DNA from: an uncultured Hyphomicrobiales bacterium | GTDB taxonomy: Bacteria > Pseudomonadota > Alphaproteobacteria > Rhizobiales > Beijerinckiaceae | Assembly (NCBI GenBank): GCA_903884435.1 | Contig: CAISEY010000268.1 | Span: 1 to 37,995, forward strand | Direction: 5' to 3' | DNA length: 37,995 nucleotides | In this document: positions 24,529 to 33,108 of the stretch, piece after piece | Layout: every line of letters starts with the position of its first letter | Numbering within the stretch: position 1 is the first letter of the stretch | Translations under genes and position numbers: made by a program | Notes under the pieces: model-generated | Told to the model about the DNA's origin: nothing | The model's input: only the letters and a program-made list of their open reading frames with translations | Databases searched by the model: none

Positions 24529-25222
24529 AACCAGTGAAGTCCTTCGTCTGGAAGGCGTCTGCAAGGCCTACAATGTCGGCACGCCCGTCGAGGTCGAGGT
24601 GCTGCACAACGTCGACGTGTCCCTCCGGAAGGGCGAGTTTGTCGCGTTGATCGGTCCATCCGGTTCCGGCAAAAGCACGCTGCTCAACATCATCGGATTG
24701 CTCGACCGCCCCACGAAGGGGCGTCTCTTCATTCAGGGGCGCGAGACGAGCACGATGGACGACGCGGAACTCACGCGCATCAGGGGCCATAGCATCGGCT
24801 TCGTGTTTCAATACCACTATCTGATTTCCGCGTTCACGGCGCTCGAAAACGTCATGATGCCAATGCTTGTCGAACACGGGTTCCCGAACGAGGAGATGCG
24901 CCGGCGGGCCCGCGACCTTCTCGCGCAGGTCGGCCTCACCGAGCGTGAAAACAACCTCGCCAACAACATGTCCGGCGGGCAGCAACAACGCGTGGCGATC
25001 GCCCGTTCGCTCGCGATGAACCCGGCGCTGATCCTCGCCGACGAGCCGACGGGAAATCTCGACACGGCGTCCGCCAACATCGCGTTCGAGTTGATGCGGC
25101 AGGTCAACCGGACGAACGGCACGACGTTCCTCGTCGTCACCCACAACATGGATCTCGCGCGACGCTGCCAGCGCGTCATCGAAGTGGTCGACGGGGCAAT
25201 CAGGCCGCCCGGCGGAGTTTGA
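24521..25222 (+). CDS. ABC transporter ATP-binding protein (MacB/LolD type)
   Basis: The 233-residue ATPase has Walker [10 protein letters not shown] (residues 45-53), the Q-loop in FVFQYHYL, signature MSGGQQQR (150-157), Walker B LILADEP and the switch His in VVTHNMD. This is the LolD/MacB-like subgroup that powers mechanotransmission exporters. Translation probably begins at GTG 24521 inside the permease end. The last 23 bases overlap the convergent MurJ-like gene, so transcripts of the two strands overlap at their 3' ends. Confidence 0.92.
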   Translation: MAETSEVLRLEGVCKAYNVGTPVEVEVLHNVDVSLRKGEFVALIGPSGSGKSTLLNIIGLLDRPTKGRLFIQGRETSTMDDAELTRIRGHSIGFVFQYHYLISAFTALENVMMPMLVEHGFPNEEMRRRARDLLAQVGLTERENNLANNMSGGQQQRVAIARSLAMNPALILADEPTGNLDTASANIAFELMRQVNRTNGTTFLVVTHNMDLARRCQRVIEVVDGAIRPPGGV

Positions 25223-26876
25223 TCGCGCGTCGCAACCTCTCCCCGACCTCGACGAATTCCCGCGTCCCGAGCAAACGGGCCGTCGCGACGTAAACCGCGA
25301 CGCCAAAGACGCAAAGGAAAGCGCCACGCGACACCACCGTCGCGAGGCCCATGCCGGGAAACATCTCCAGCAGCGCCGCGCGAACCGCCAGACCCGCGCC
25401 GCACGCCGCCGCGGAGGACAGGGCCAGGCGGAGCGCTCCATCCAGCATCCCCGGAACGTCCCCGAGAGACGCGCGCCTGTCGCCAGCCTCTTTTTCAAAA
25501 CGACGGCGCTGCAACGAGCCAAGAAGAAAAACATACGACAGGATCGCGATCGAACTCGCGATCGCGAGGCCGTTCGCGCCCCATCGCTGCCGGAGCAAGA
25601 CATAGACAGGCGTCATGCCAATCGCGACCGCGGTCCCCGCGATCGTTGGAAGCCACGTGCTGCCGAGGGCGTAAAACCCGCGACCGATGACCGTCTGCGC
25701 GGCCCAGCCGCCAAGGCCGAGGCATAGATAGACAAGGATCGTGGCGGTCGCCTGCGTGTCCGCGATGGTGAAGCGGGCGGCGAACAGGCCCCATATCAGG
25801 TAGACCGCCTCGAAGCCGGCCAGCGTCATGCAAACCTGCGCGGCGAATGTCGCGATCAACATGAGCCGCACCGCGCGGCAGAGCAGACCATAGGCCTCGA
25901 CGATCTCGCCGCCCGAAACGAGGCGGCTGATCGTGGGATAAGCCGCCACTCCGGCGGCCATGCCAAAAACGCCGATCGGAACCTTCATCAGCGTTCGTCC
26001 GTACTGCAGGTACGAAAGCGCGCCCTCGCCGAGGTAGGAAGCCTGATTCTTGATAATCCACTCGTCCACGACGACGATGGAAAAGCCGATCATGATGGGC
26101 GCCGAAAGCCAGAGGTATTTCCTCAGATCGGGATTTCGCGGATCGAGCACGGGGCGCCAGCGCATGCGGGTCCGGAGACAACCGCAGAACGGCAACGCGA
26201 AGGGCCCCAGGATCGAGCCGGCCAGCACGCCCCAGGCAAATCCATCCGCTCCCCATTCAGGATTGCGCGCGCCGAGGAGTCCGCCCGCGATAATGCACGC
26301 CGAATAAACGAGAGGCGCCAGCGCTGGAAGGACGTGACGATCGCGGGCCTGCAAGGCGGCCGAAAGCAATCCGCCGACCACGTGGAATATCTGCGCGGGC
26401 AAAATGATTCGCGTCAGCCGGACCAGCGTGTCGACATCATGCGAGTCCGTGAAGCCGGGCGCCACGAAGGCCGCCAGGGGCCTCGCGAACACCATGAGCA
26501 GGGCAATCCCGACGCATCCCGTCACGAGTATGAAATTCGCGATCGCGCTGAAGGCCAGCCATCCGCGTTCTTCGTCGCCATCCTGGAGGTACCCGGTGAA
26601 GATGGGTATGAACACGATCGACAGCGCGCCCGCGGCCAGCAGGTAATTCAGGAAGTCCGGCAACGTGAAACTGGCGAAATAGAGATCGGCCTCGCGACTG
26701 GCGCCGAGCGTGCGGCCAATGATTTGCTCCCGCGCCAGACCCATGACGCGGCTGAGCAAAATAGAGATGGACCAGATGACCGAGGCGATCCCGATCGCGC
26801 GGGCCTGGCTTTTTCCGCGATCGTCCTGAATTTCGGGCACTCGAACGATCCCCCCGGCCCGCGATCGGGAACGCAT
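25200..26876 (-). CDS. MurJ/MviN-family lipid flippase, divergent copy
   Basis: The 558-residue protein is a polytopic MOP-superfamily flippase with about 14 membrane segments. [19 protein letters not shown] and [26 protein letters not shown] (about residues 42-94) are the MviN signature region. MurJ moves lipid II across the inner membrane. The [10 protein letters not shown] variant and the extended C-terminal region make me suspect a paralogue for another polyprenyl-linked glycan rather than the housekeeping MurJ, which cannot be settled here. Start choice is uncertain: ATG 26876 lacks a close ribosome-binding site, while GTG 26840 has GGGGGGA 8 bases upstream and fits the family N terminus as well. 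Confidence 0.85.
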   Translation of the reverse strand: MRSRSRAGGIVRVPEIQDDRGKSQARAIGIASVIWSISILLSRVMGLAREQIIGRTLGASREADLYFASFTLPDFLNYLLAAGALSIVFIPIFTGYLQDGDEERGWLAFSAIANFILVTGCVGIALLMVFARPLAAFVAPGFTDSHDVDTLVRLTRIILPAQIFHVVGGLLSAALQARDRHVLPALAPLVYSACIIAGGLLGARNPEWGADGFAWGVLAGSILGPFALPFCGCLRTRMRWRPVLDPRNPDLRKYLWLSAPIMIGFSIVVVDEWIIKNQASYLGEGALSYLQYGRTLMKVPIGVFGMAAGVAAYPTISRLVSGGEIVEAYGLLCRAVRLMLIATFAAQVCMTLAGFEAVYLIWGLFAARFTIADTQATATILVYLCLGLGGWAAQTVIGRGFYALGSTWLPTIAGTAVAIGMTPVYVLLRQRWGANGLAIASSIAILSYVFLLGSLQRRRFEKEAGDRRASLGDVPGMLDGALRLALSSAAACGAGLAVRAALLEMFPGMGLATVVSRGAFLCVFGVAVYVATARLLGTREFVEVGERLRRAIKLRRAA

Positions 26877-27029
26877 CGCGGCGTCACGCTTCCGGCGCTT
26901 CGCTGGAAGGCGGGACGCCCTCCTTCGCGTGACCAGGCTCCCGAAAACGTGGATTTCGGCCGGGAACCCGGGGGTCGCTCCGCGCGCCGGCGTTTTGACA
27001 CATCGGCTCGCCGGAGCCTGTCCTCGCGA

Positions 27030-27857
27030 CTAGTGCGCCATCAGGACTGGCACGGTCATGGAAGACAAAATTGTTCTGGTTGTTCCACCGAAAACAAATT
27101 CCCGAATCCGCCAGTGGCCATAACCGCCCATGACCATGTAGTCGGCGCCGCTCCGGGCCGCGTGAGACAACAAGGCGACGCCGACGTCGTCGGCGGGCGG
27201 CAGTTTCCGCAATGTCGCGGCGACGCCGTGCCGGGCGAGATGCCGGGTAATGTTAAAACCCGGCAATTCCGCGTCCGGCTCGCCCTTGTGGCTCACGCTG
27301 ACAACCTCGACCTCCGAGGCGCGCGCGAGGAGGGGCAGGGCGCCGGCAAGCGCCCGCGCCGCGGACGCCCCGCCGTCCCAGCAAACCATCGCCTTGTCGA
27401 GTTTCGCCGGACCCTTGTGGGTCGTCGGGACGATGAAAACAGGAGCGCCGGAGCCGTACAGGGCGCCCGACACCATCAGGCGATCTTCCGAACCGGCTTC
27501 GGGACTGCCTTGCCCGACGACAGACAGATCGAAATGTCGCGCCAGCCTTCCAAACTCGTCCCGCGCGATCCCGGACAGCGCCTCGATCATCACGAGTTCG
27601 GTTTGCACGCCAGCCGGGACGCTCGCCACGAGCCGTTGGTAGGACTGTTCCGCCGCCTTTCGTCTTTCGTCCGTCAACTCGGCGAGGGCCTCGTAAACGA
27701 CCGGATCGGTCTCCCCGCCAGGCGGCAAATATTGCAGAGCGAGTCCCGCCGCGGTCAGATGCGCTCCCGTCTCCGCGGCGAGAGAGACCGCGAAACCGCC
27801 GACAGACTCCGCTGTTTCGCCGGTGTCCAGATGAAAGACGACATCCTTGATGGCCAT
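27030..27857 (-). CDS. Universal stress protein, tandem UspA domains
   Basis: A 275-residue double UspA protein. The first domain covers residues 1-142 (IKDVVFHLDTGETAES to APVFIVPT) and the second about 150-275 (KAMVCWDGGASAARALAGAL to SSMTVPVLMAH). The nucleotide-binding MGGYGHWRIREFVFGGTTR near the end is close to the G-2x-G-9x-G(S/T) pattern, suggesting ATP binding in the second domain; the first domain's equivalent is degenerate. A strong GGAGGA site precedes the ATG. It stands alone, 153 bases from the flippase gene. Role in stress tolerance is a family statement only. Confidence 0.85.
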   Translation of the reverse strand: MAIKDVVFHLDTGETAESVGGFAVSLAAETGAHLTAAGLALQYLPPGGETDPVVYEALAELTDERRKAAEQSYQRLVASVPAGVQTELVMIEALSGIARDEFGRLARHFDLSVVGQGSPEAGSEDRLMVSGALYGSGAPVFIVPTTHKGPAKLDKAMVCWDGGASAARALAGALPLLARASEVEVVSVSHKGEPDAELPGFNITRHLARHGVAATLRKLPPADDVGVALLSHAARSGADYMVMGGYGHWRIREFVFGGTTRTILSSMTVPVLMAH

Positions 27858-28018
27858 TTGATTCCTCCGGAGAGATCGCGCGCGTTTTCAATTTCCAGGA
27901 CTATTTTGCGCCTGTCGAGCCGGACAATCAATGACGGGATTTTTTCGAAACGGCGACCAGCCAGACCGCGATTTCGCCGCGGGCGCGTTCGCTCCCGACG
28001 CGCGCGCCTCGCCAGGGA

Positions 28019-28219
28019 TCAGGGTCTCGACACGGAACCGCCGCGACCACGTCCCCTCACGACTTTTTCGGCTTCGATCAACGTTGCGTGTACTTTCCAA
28101 TATCTCGTCTCGCTCCAGCCGAGAGCGGTTCTCAGCGCGCCATTGCCCGCCGATCCGCCAAGCTTTCTCAGCGCCGACAAAAATGCCCGTGCGTCTTCCT
28201 TTAAATCTGGCCGCGCCAT
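28019..28219 (-). CDS. Small stand-alone winged-helix protein, foreign-looking
   Basis: The 66-residue product is one winged helix-turn-helix: EDARAFLSALRKLGGSAGN, ALRTALGWSETRYWKVHATL, then a basic wing RGRGRGGSVSR. Similar short domains occur, as far as I recall, at the ends of restriction-modification and other defence proteins, here without the rest. GGAAGG lies 7 bases before the ATG, so it is probably a true small gene. Codons TTA, TTG, AGA (four times), GCA and GTA are frequent, unlike the G/C-ending codons of the neighbours, which suggests horizontal origin. It could be a DNA-binding antitoxin or a remnant. Function unknown. Confidence 0.55.
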   Translation of the reverse strand: MARPDLKEDARAFLSALRKLGGSAGNGALRTALGWSETRYWKVHATLIEAEKVVRGRGRGGSVSRP

Positions 28220-28778
28220 CTATGTGCCTTCCGTTAATCAATCGCGATCCTGATCGGACTACATGGAAGGTTTCCCGCGCCTTCCGCTCGACGAACTATA
28301 CCGAAAAATCAGAGGTGTCGAACCCTTGCCCCTCCCCGGTGAACGGCCGTCCCGACATCGCTTTGTTCGACGGCGCTTCAGCGTCGGGCCGCATGGAGCG
28401 GCGCGCGCGGCGATCGAAACTCGTCGTGTCAGCGCGTCGGTCGAAGTCCAGACGCGCTCCCGCCTCCCGGAACGGGCTCCGGAGCAGGCGACTCCGATCC
28501 GGCGATTTGCGCGTGCGCGACCTCGCCTCCGCGTCCTGGCGGAATTTCGCGGACCACGCCAGGGTGACACAATCAATGGAATCGCTACGATCGGAAAACA
28601 ACGGAATGGCCCGGTCCACCGCGCGTGATCGCGAAAAGCGTCCGGACCCGCGGGAGGGGATTGAATCACATGCCCGGTTCGGACTTCAGTTTCCCTCCCT
28701 TGATCTCGCCGGGCGCGGGAGCTTCGTCAGCCGCCAGGCATCGCCATTCTCCCGTCACGACAAACCGGGGACGCGCCC
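28220..28778. other. 559-base region without a convincing gene
   Basis: No open frame here has family features. The longest plausible one (28263-28628, plus strand, 121 codons) starts without a ribosome-binding site, and its third-position composition is less G/C-biased than that of true genes nearby. A GGTTCGA-like string on the minus strand near 28315-28325 does not fit a tRNA stem. The segment follows a foreign-looking small gene and may be decayed accessory DNA. The promoter for the cytochrome operon is expected near its right end, but I could not pick one. Confidence 0.5.
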
Positions 28779-29303
28779 ATGCGTAATTTTCTCGCGACCA
28801 TCGGTCTCCTGGCGATTCTGGCGGGCGCCGGCGCCGCCGTCTATTTTTTCGGCGGCTTTTACAGCGTGGGCGTCACGGCCCACGAGCCGGACATCGTACG
28901 CCAAGCGCTCGTCGGCGTCCGGAAGGCCTCGGTCCGCCGCCACGCGACGGACGCGTCGCCGGCCACGCGGGAAAGTCCGACCCTGCTTCGCGCCGGAGCG
29001 CGCGCCTATCTGGAACGGGGATGCACGAATTGCCATGGCGGCCCGGGCGTTGAATGGGCGAAATTTTCGGAAGGCATGCGACCGGACCCGCCCGATCTGA
29101 AGGAAGTGGCGAAAGAACGCACCCCGGCGGAACTGTTCTGGGTCATCAAGAACGGGATCAACATGACGGGGATGCCAGGCTTCGGCGCCGCGGCGGATCC
29201 GGAGCTCTGGTCCATTGTCGCGTTCCTCAAGAAACTGCCCGCGATTTCGGACGAGGACTTCAAGGCGTGGACGGCAGCCGCGCCAGCGGCGGGCAAGCCT
29301 TGA
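28779..29303 (+). CDS. Membrane-anchored c-type cytochrome (class I)
   Basis: The 174-residue product has an uncleaved or signal-like N-terminal membrane segment (residues 4-25). A single CTNCH heme motif follows (C82-H86), and INMTGMPGF near 128-136 offers the distal methionine (probably M132). The fold is mono-heme cytochrome c facing the periplasm. It sits 107 bases before the DUF1592 protein and is probably the electron partner of that di-heme protein. A GGGGA stretch precedes the ATG. Cytochromes of this type often serve alcohol or sugar dehydrogenases, but none is adjacent. Confidence 0.88.
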   Translation: MRNFLATIGLLAILAGAGAAVYFFGGFYSVGVTAHEPDIVRQALVGVRKASVRRHATDASPATRESPTLLRAGARAYLERGCTNCHGGPGVEWAKFSEGMRPDPPDLKEVAKERTPAELFWVIKNGINMTGMPGFGAAADPELWSIVAFLKKLPAISDEDFKAWTAAAPAAGKP

Positions 29304-29410
29304 AACGGACTCGCGACTTCGCGCGCCAATGCATAGCTTGACTTGAGGTCGTCCCGGGTACACGCTGAAAAAAAAAGACAACGGGTTTTGTTCCGGGAGG
29401 ATCCGGGGAA

Positions 29411-31768
29411 ATGATTCGAGCGCCAGTCCTGGCCTCCGTCGTTATGGGGCTCGCGGGCGCCGGTCTCGCGGCGTCGCTGGCGTCGCGATATTTCCGCGCC
29501 ACGCCATCCGCCGCGCTCCACGAAACGCTGGATCAATATTGTTTCAGATGTCATGGCGGCACGATGCCGCAGGGTGGCCTGAATCTCAGGGGCCTGGACT
29601 TCGACAAGCCTGGCGAAAACGGCGCCATCTGGGAAAAGCTGCTGCGCAAAACCCGCAATCGGGAAATGCCGCCCGCCGGTCGCTGGCGGCCCGACGCCGA
29701 CGCCTATGATTCCCTCGTGAAATTCATCGAGTCCGGCCGCGACCGACTCGCGGAGGAACATCCGAATCCCGGCCGCTCGACGCTGCATCGGCTCAATCGC
29801 GCGGAATACGCCAACGCCATTCGCGATTTGCTGGCGATCGAGGTCGACGCCGCGGATCTTCTTCCCGCCGATGACATGGGTTACGGCTTCGACAACATCG
29901 GCGACGTGCTGAACGTTTCTCCGCTGTTGCTGGAGCGGTACCTTTCGGCGGCGGGCAAGATCAGCCGGCTGGCGGTGGGCGACACAAACCAGCCGCCGTC
30001 CTATCAAACCCGCGAGGTTCCGCACGGCCTCGTGCAGACCGACCGCATGAGCGAGGACATGCCTCTGGGCTCGCGCGGCGGCGCGTCCTTCGGCCATCGT
30101 TTCCCCGTCGATGGCGAATATGAAATTTCCGTCACGCTGCAACGGGGCCGCTTCGATCAGGTCATGGGGCTCGAGAGGGAGCGCAAGCTCGACCTGCGGC
30201 TCGATGGCAAGCGGCTCCGGCTTTTCACCATCGCCGCCGATCCCGCTGGCGGCGGGCTCGGAGCGGGCAAGGATCCGAACGAGGCGCTGAAGGTCCGGCT
30301 GCCGGTGCGCGCCGGGGCGCGAACGATTGTCGCGACCTTCACCAAGGACACGATCGCGCCGGAGGGCGTTCTGCCCCGTCAACGCGAGCGCGCCTTCCAC
30401 GAGGGCGTCGGCGCGATCACCGTCGCGGGCCCGTTCAGGGTGGAAGGGCCCGGCGCGACCCCGAGCCGCGACAGAATTTTCATCTGCCGCCCGTCGGGCA
30501 AGGCCGACGAGGAGGCGTGCGCCGGAAAAATTCTCTCGGGGCTCGCGCGCCGCGCCTACAGACGCCCGGCGACGGACGACGATCTCTCGCAATTGCTCGC
30601 GCTCTGGCGCAAGGGCGCGGAGGAAGGCGGTTTCGAATCCGGCGTTCGGCTCGCGCTGCAAAAAATTCTCGTTTCGCCTGAATTTATCTTCCGCATGGAA
30701 TTCGATCCGCCGGGAGCCGCGCCGGGAGCCGCCTACAGGGTCGGCGACCTCGAACTCGCCTCGCGCCTCTCCTTCTTCCTCTGGAGCAGCATTCCCGACG
30801 ACGAACTGCTGGCGGTCGCCGAACGCGAACAGCTTCGCGACCCGACGGTTCTGGAAGCCCAGGTCAGGCGCATGCTCGCCGATCAAAGGTCGCGGGCGCT
30901 CGTGACCAACTTCGCGGGGCAGTGGCTTTTCCTGCGCAACATCGATCGCATTCAACCCGATCCCGACGCCTTTCCGAATTTCGACGAAAATTTGCGTCAG
31001 GCGCTCGGCAAGGAGACGGAGCTCCTGATCGAAAGCCAGTTGCGCGAGGACCGCGGCGTCGTCGATCTGCTGAACACGGATTTCACCTTCGTCAATCAGC
31101 GCCTCGCGGAGCATTATGGCATCCGGGGCGTCTATGGCAGCGAGTTTCGCCGCGTGGCGATCACCGATCCGCGGCGCAAGGGCCTGCTGGGGCAGGCGAG
31201 CATCCTGGCGGTGACGTCCTATCCCAACCGGACGGCGCCGACGATCCGCGGCCAATGGGTGATGGAGCAGCTTCTCGGCACGCCGCCGCCGCCGCCGCCG
31301 GCGAATGTTCCATCGCTGAAGGAGGACGCCTCGGCGCGGACGATGACCATGCGCGAACGCATGGAGCAGCACCGGGCCAATCCCGCCTGCGCCGTTTGCC
31401 ACAGGACCATGGACCCGCTCGGCTTCGCGCTGGAGAATTTCGACGGCCTCGGCAGATGGCGCGATTCCACCGGAGCGGGGACCGGGCCAATCGACGCGGC
31501 CGGCGTTCTGCCGGACGGCTCGACGTTCGACGGGCCCGCCGGATTGCGCGAAGTTCTGCTGGGCAGGAAAGAACAGTTCGTGGAGACCTTCACCGAAAGG
31601 CTTCTGACCTACGCCCTCGGGCGAGGCGTCGAGGAATACGACCAGCCCGCCTTGCGCAAGATCGCGCGGGAGGCCGCGCCCGACAACGCGCGCTGGTCGT
31701 CCATCATTCTTGGCGTCGTCAGGAGCGTCCCGTTCCAGATGAGGAGGGTCAGCGATGATCATATCTAG
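29411..31768 (+). CDS. Di-heme DUF1587/DUF1595/DUF1592/DUF1588/DUF1585 protein
   Basis: A 785-residue exported multi-domain protein of the kind common in Planctomycetes and Acidobacteria. After an N-terminal membrane segment, a planctomycete-type cytochrome domain has CFRCH (44-48) and NREMPPAG (M86). DUF1587 follows (LHRLNRAEYANAIRDLLAI, about 106-170), then DUF1595 (ARRAYRRPATDDDL, about 380-425), DUF1592 (ASRLSFFLWSSIPDDELL, about 450-580), DUF1588 (about 590-685, TPPPPPPANVP and CAVCHRTMDPLGF at C660-H664) and DUF1585 (about 700-775). Function is undefined; two heme sites imply a redox role in the periplasm. GGGAGG lies upstream. Its end overlaps the DUF1552 gene by 14 bases. Confidence 0.9.
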   Translation: MIRAPVLASVVMGLAGAGLAASLASRYFRATPSAALHETLDQYCFRCHGGTMPQGGLNLRGLDFDKPGENGAIWEKLLRKTRNREMPPAGRWRPDADAYDSLVKFIESGRDRLAEEHPNPGRSTLHRLNRAEYANAIRDLLAIEVDAADLLPADDMGYGFDNIGDVLNVSPLLLERYLSAAGKISRLAVGDTNQPPSYQTREVPHGLVQTDRMSEDMPLGSRGGASFGHRFPVDGEYEISVTLQRGRFDQVMGLERERKLDLRLDGKRLRLFTIAADPAGGGLGAGKDPNEALKVRLPVRAGARTIVATFTKDTIAPEGVLPRQRERAFHEGVGAITVAGPFRVEGPGATPSRDRIFICRPSGKADEEACAGKILSGLARRAYRRPATDDDLSQLLALWRKGAEEGGFESGVRLALQKILVSPEFIFRMEFDPPGAAPGAAYRVGDLELASRLSFFLWSSIPDDELLAVAEREQLRDPTVLEAQVRRMLADQRSRALVTNFAGQWLFLRNIDRIQPDPDAFPNFDENLRQALGKETELLIESQLREDRGVVDLLNTDFTFVNQRLAEHYGIRGVYGSEFRRVAITDPRRKGLLGQASILAVTSYPNRTAPTIRGQWVMEQLLGTPPPPPPANVPSLKEDASARTMTMRERMEQHRANPACAVCHRTMDPLGFALENFDGLGRWRDSTGAGTGPIDAAGVLPDGSTFDGPAGLREVLLGRKEQFVETFTERLLTYALGRGVEEYDQPALRKIAREAAPDNARWSSIILGVVRSVPFQMRRVSDDHI

Positions 31769-33095
31769 GAAATCAATTCCCCGCCGCGCGTTCCTGCGTG
31801 GAACCGGGGCGGCGCTCGCCCTGCCGATGCTCGACGCGATGACGCCCGCGCTGTCCGCCGAACAACCGCGCCCGGTCCGGCTGTCCTTTATCGAAGTCCC
31901 CAACGGGATCAGGATGGATAAATGGACGCCCGCCGCCGAAGGCGCCGATTTCGCGCTCACTCCAACCCTCGAACCGCTGGCGGACTTTCGCGACCGCATG
32001 CTGGTGCTGAGCGGCCTCGACCAGCACGAAGCCGCAGCTCTCGGTTTCGAGGTTGGCGGCGATCATCCGCGCGCCTGCGCCGCGTGGCTGACGGGCGCCC
32101 ATTGCAAGATGACGTCCGGCGCGGATCTGCGCGCCGGAATTTCGGTTGATCAGGTCGCGGCGCGCGAATTCGGCAAATACACGCAACTCGCGTCCCTGGA
32201 GATCGGTCTCGATCCCCCGGACGTCGTCGGCGCCTGCGAATCCGCCTATGGCTGCGCCTATTACAACACGATCTCGTGGCGCAACGAGACGACGCCGCTG
32301 CCGATGGAGAATCGCCCGCGGGCCGTGTTCGAGCGGTTATTCGGCGCCGGCGGAACCGACCCGAAAACGCGGCTGATTCTCCGGCGGGAAAGCCGCGGCG
32401 TCCTCGACGCGGTCAACGACGACGTCCGGCGCCTGCGTGGCAAGCTCGGCGGCGCCGATCGTGGCAAGATCGATCAGTATCTGGACGCGGTGCGCGACGT
32501 CGAGCGCCGCATTCAACTCGCCGAGACACAGGACAGCCGCGACCTGCCGCGGCTCGAGGGGCCCGCCGGCGCTCCGGCCGTGTTTTCCGAATATTACAAG
32601 CTGATGACCGATCTCATGGTTCTCGCCTGGCAAACCGACATGACGCGCGTCTGCGCGTTCCAGATCGGCCACGAAATGGGCGGTCGCGCCTATCCGGAAG
32701 TCGGGTTTGGCGACGCACATCATTCGGTCACGCATCACCAGGGCGACCAGAACAAGATCGACAAGGTCATCCAGATCGACAAGTTCCAGACGAAACTGCT
32801 CGCCTATCACCTCGACAGGTTGCGATCCACGCCCGACGGCGACGGATCGCTGCTCGATCACTCGCTGATCCTCTACGGGAGTTCGATCAGCGACGGAAAC
32901 CTGCATCTCTACACCGATCTCCCCGTGCTGTTGATCGCCGGCGGCGTTGGCGGGATCAAGGGCGGCCGGCATGTCCGCTATCCGCGCGGCACGCCGATGA
33001 ACAACCTGTTCCTCACCATGCTCGACAAGGCGAACGTTCCGAACGTCGAACGTCTCGGCGACAGCACGGGACGACTCGCGCTGCCGTCGGTCTAG
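31755..33095 (+). CDS. Tat-exported DUF1552 protein
   Basis: The 446-residue product begins with SIPRRAFLRGTGAALALPML, a twin-arginine signal with a leader extending to about residue 35. The mature protein matches DUF1552: RLSFIEVPNGIRMDKWTP, VLSGLDQHEAAALG, DHPRACAAWLTG, SVDQVAARE, and a YGSSISDGNLHLYTDLPVLL region near 375-394 that resembles the DUF1501 group. Export by Tat suggests folding or cofactor loading in the cytoplasm. DUF1552 genes regularly accompany DUF1592 genes; the joint function is unknown. GAGGAGGG lies 6 bases before the ATG, inside the DUF1592 gene, implying coupled synthesis. The ankyrin gene follows after 13 bases. Confidence 0.88.
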   Translation: MIISRKSIPRRAFLRGTGAALALPMLDAMTPALSAEQPRPVRLSFIEVPNGIRMDKWTPAAEGADFALTPTLEPLADFRDRMLVLSGLDQHEAAALGFEVGGDHPRACAAWLTGAHCKMTSGADLRAGISVDQVAAREFGKYTQLASLEIGLDPPDVVGACESAYGCAYYNTISWRNETTPLPMENRPRAVFERLFGAGGTDPKTRLILRRESRGVLDAVNDDVRRLRGKLGGADRGKIDQYLDAVRDVERRIQLAETQDSRDLPRLEGPAGAPAVFSEYYKLMTDLMVLAWQTDMTRVCAFQIGHEMGGRAYPEVGFGDAHHSVTHHQGDQNKIDKVIQIDKFQTKLLAYHLDRLRSTPDGDGSLLDHSLILYGSSISDGNLHLYTDLPVLLIAGGVGGIKGGRHVRYPRGTPMNNLFLTMLDKANVPNVERLGDSTGRLALPSV

Positions 33096-33108
33096 CGAGG
33101 AAGCGACC

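Noticed and set aside
28300..28345. A GGTTCGA-like string on the minus strand suggesting a tRNA T-arm
   Set aside because: The flanking bases give at most three stem pairs, and no acceptor stem or anticodon arm could be drawn.
28263..28628. A 121-codon plus-strand frame in the gene-poor stretch
   Set aside because: No ribosome-binding site, no family features and weaker third-position G/C bias than genes nearby.
31280..31305. CCG-rich repeat inside the DUF1592 gene
   Set aside because: It encodes the proline run normal for the DUF1588 region of this family.
29006..31999. A 997-codon open frame on the minus strand, antisense to the DUF1592 gene
   Set aside because: It is arginine- and glutamate-rich without family motifs, and lies opposite a gene with clear domains. 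Long antisense frames are expected in such GC-rich DNA.
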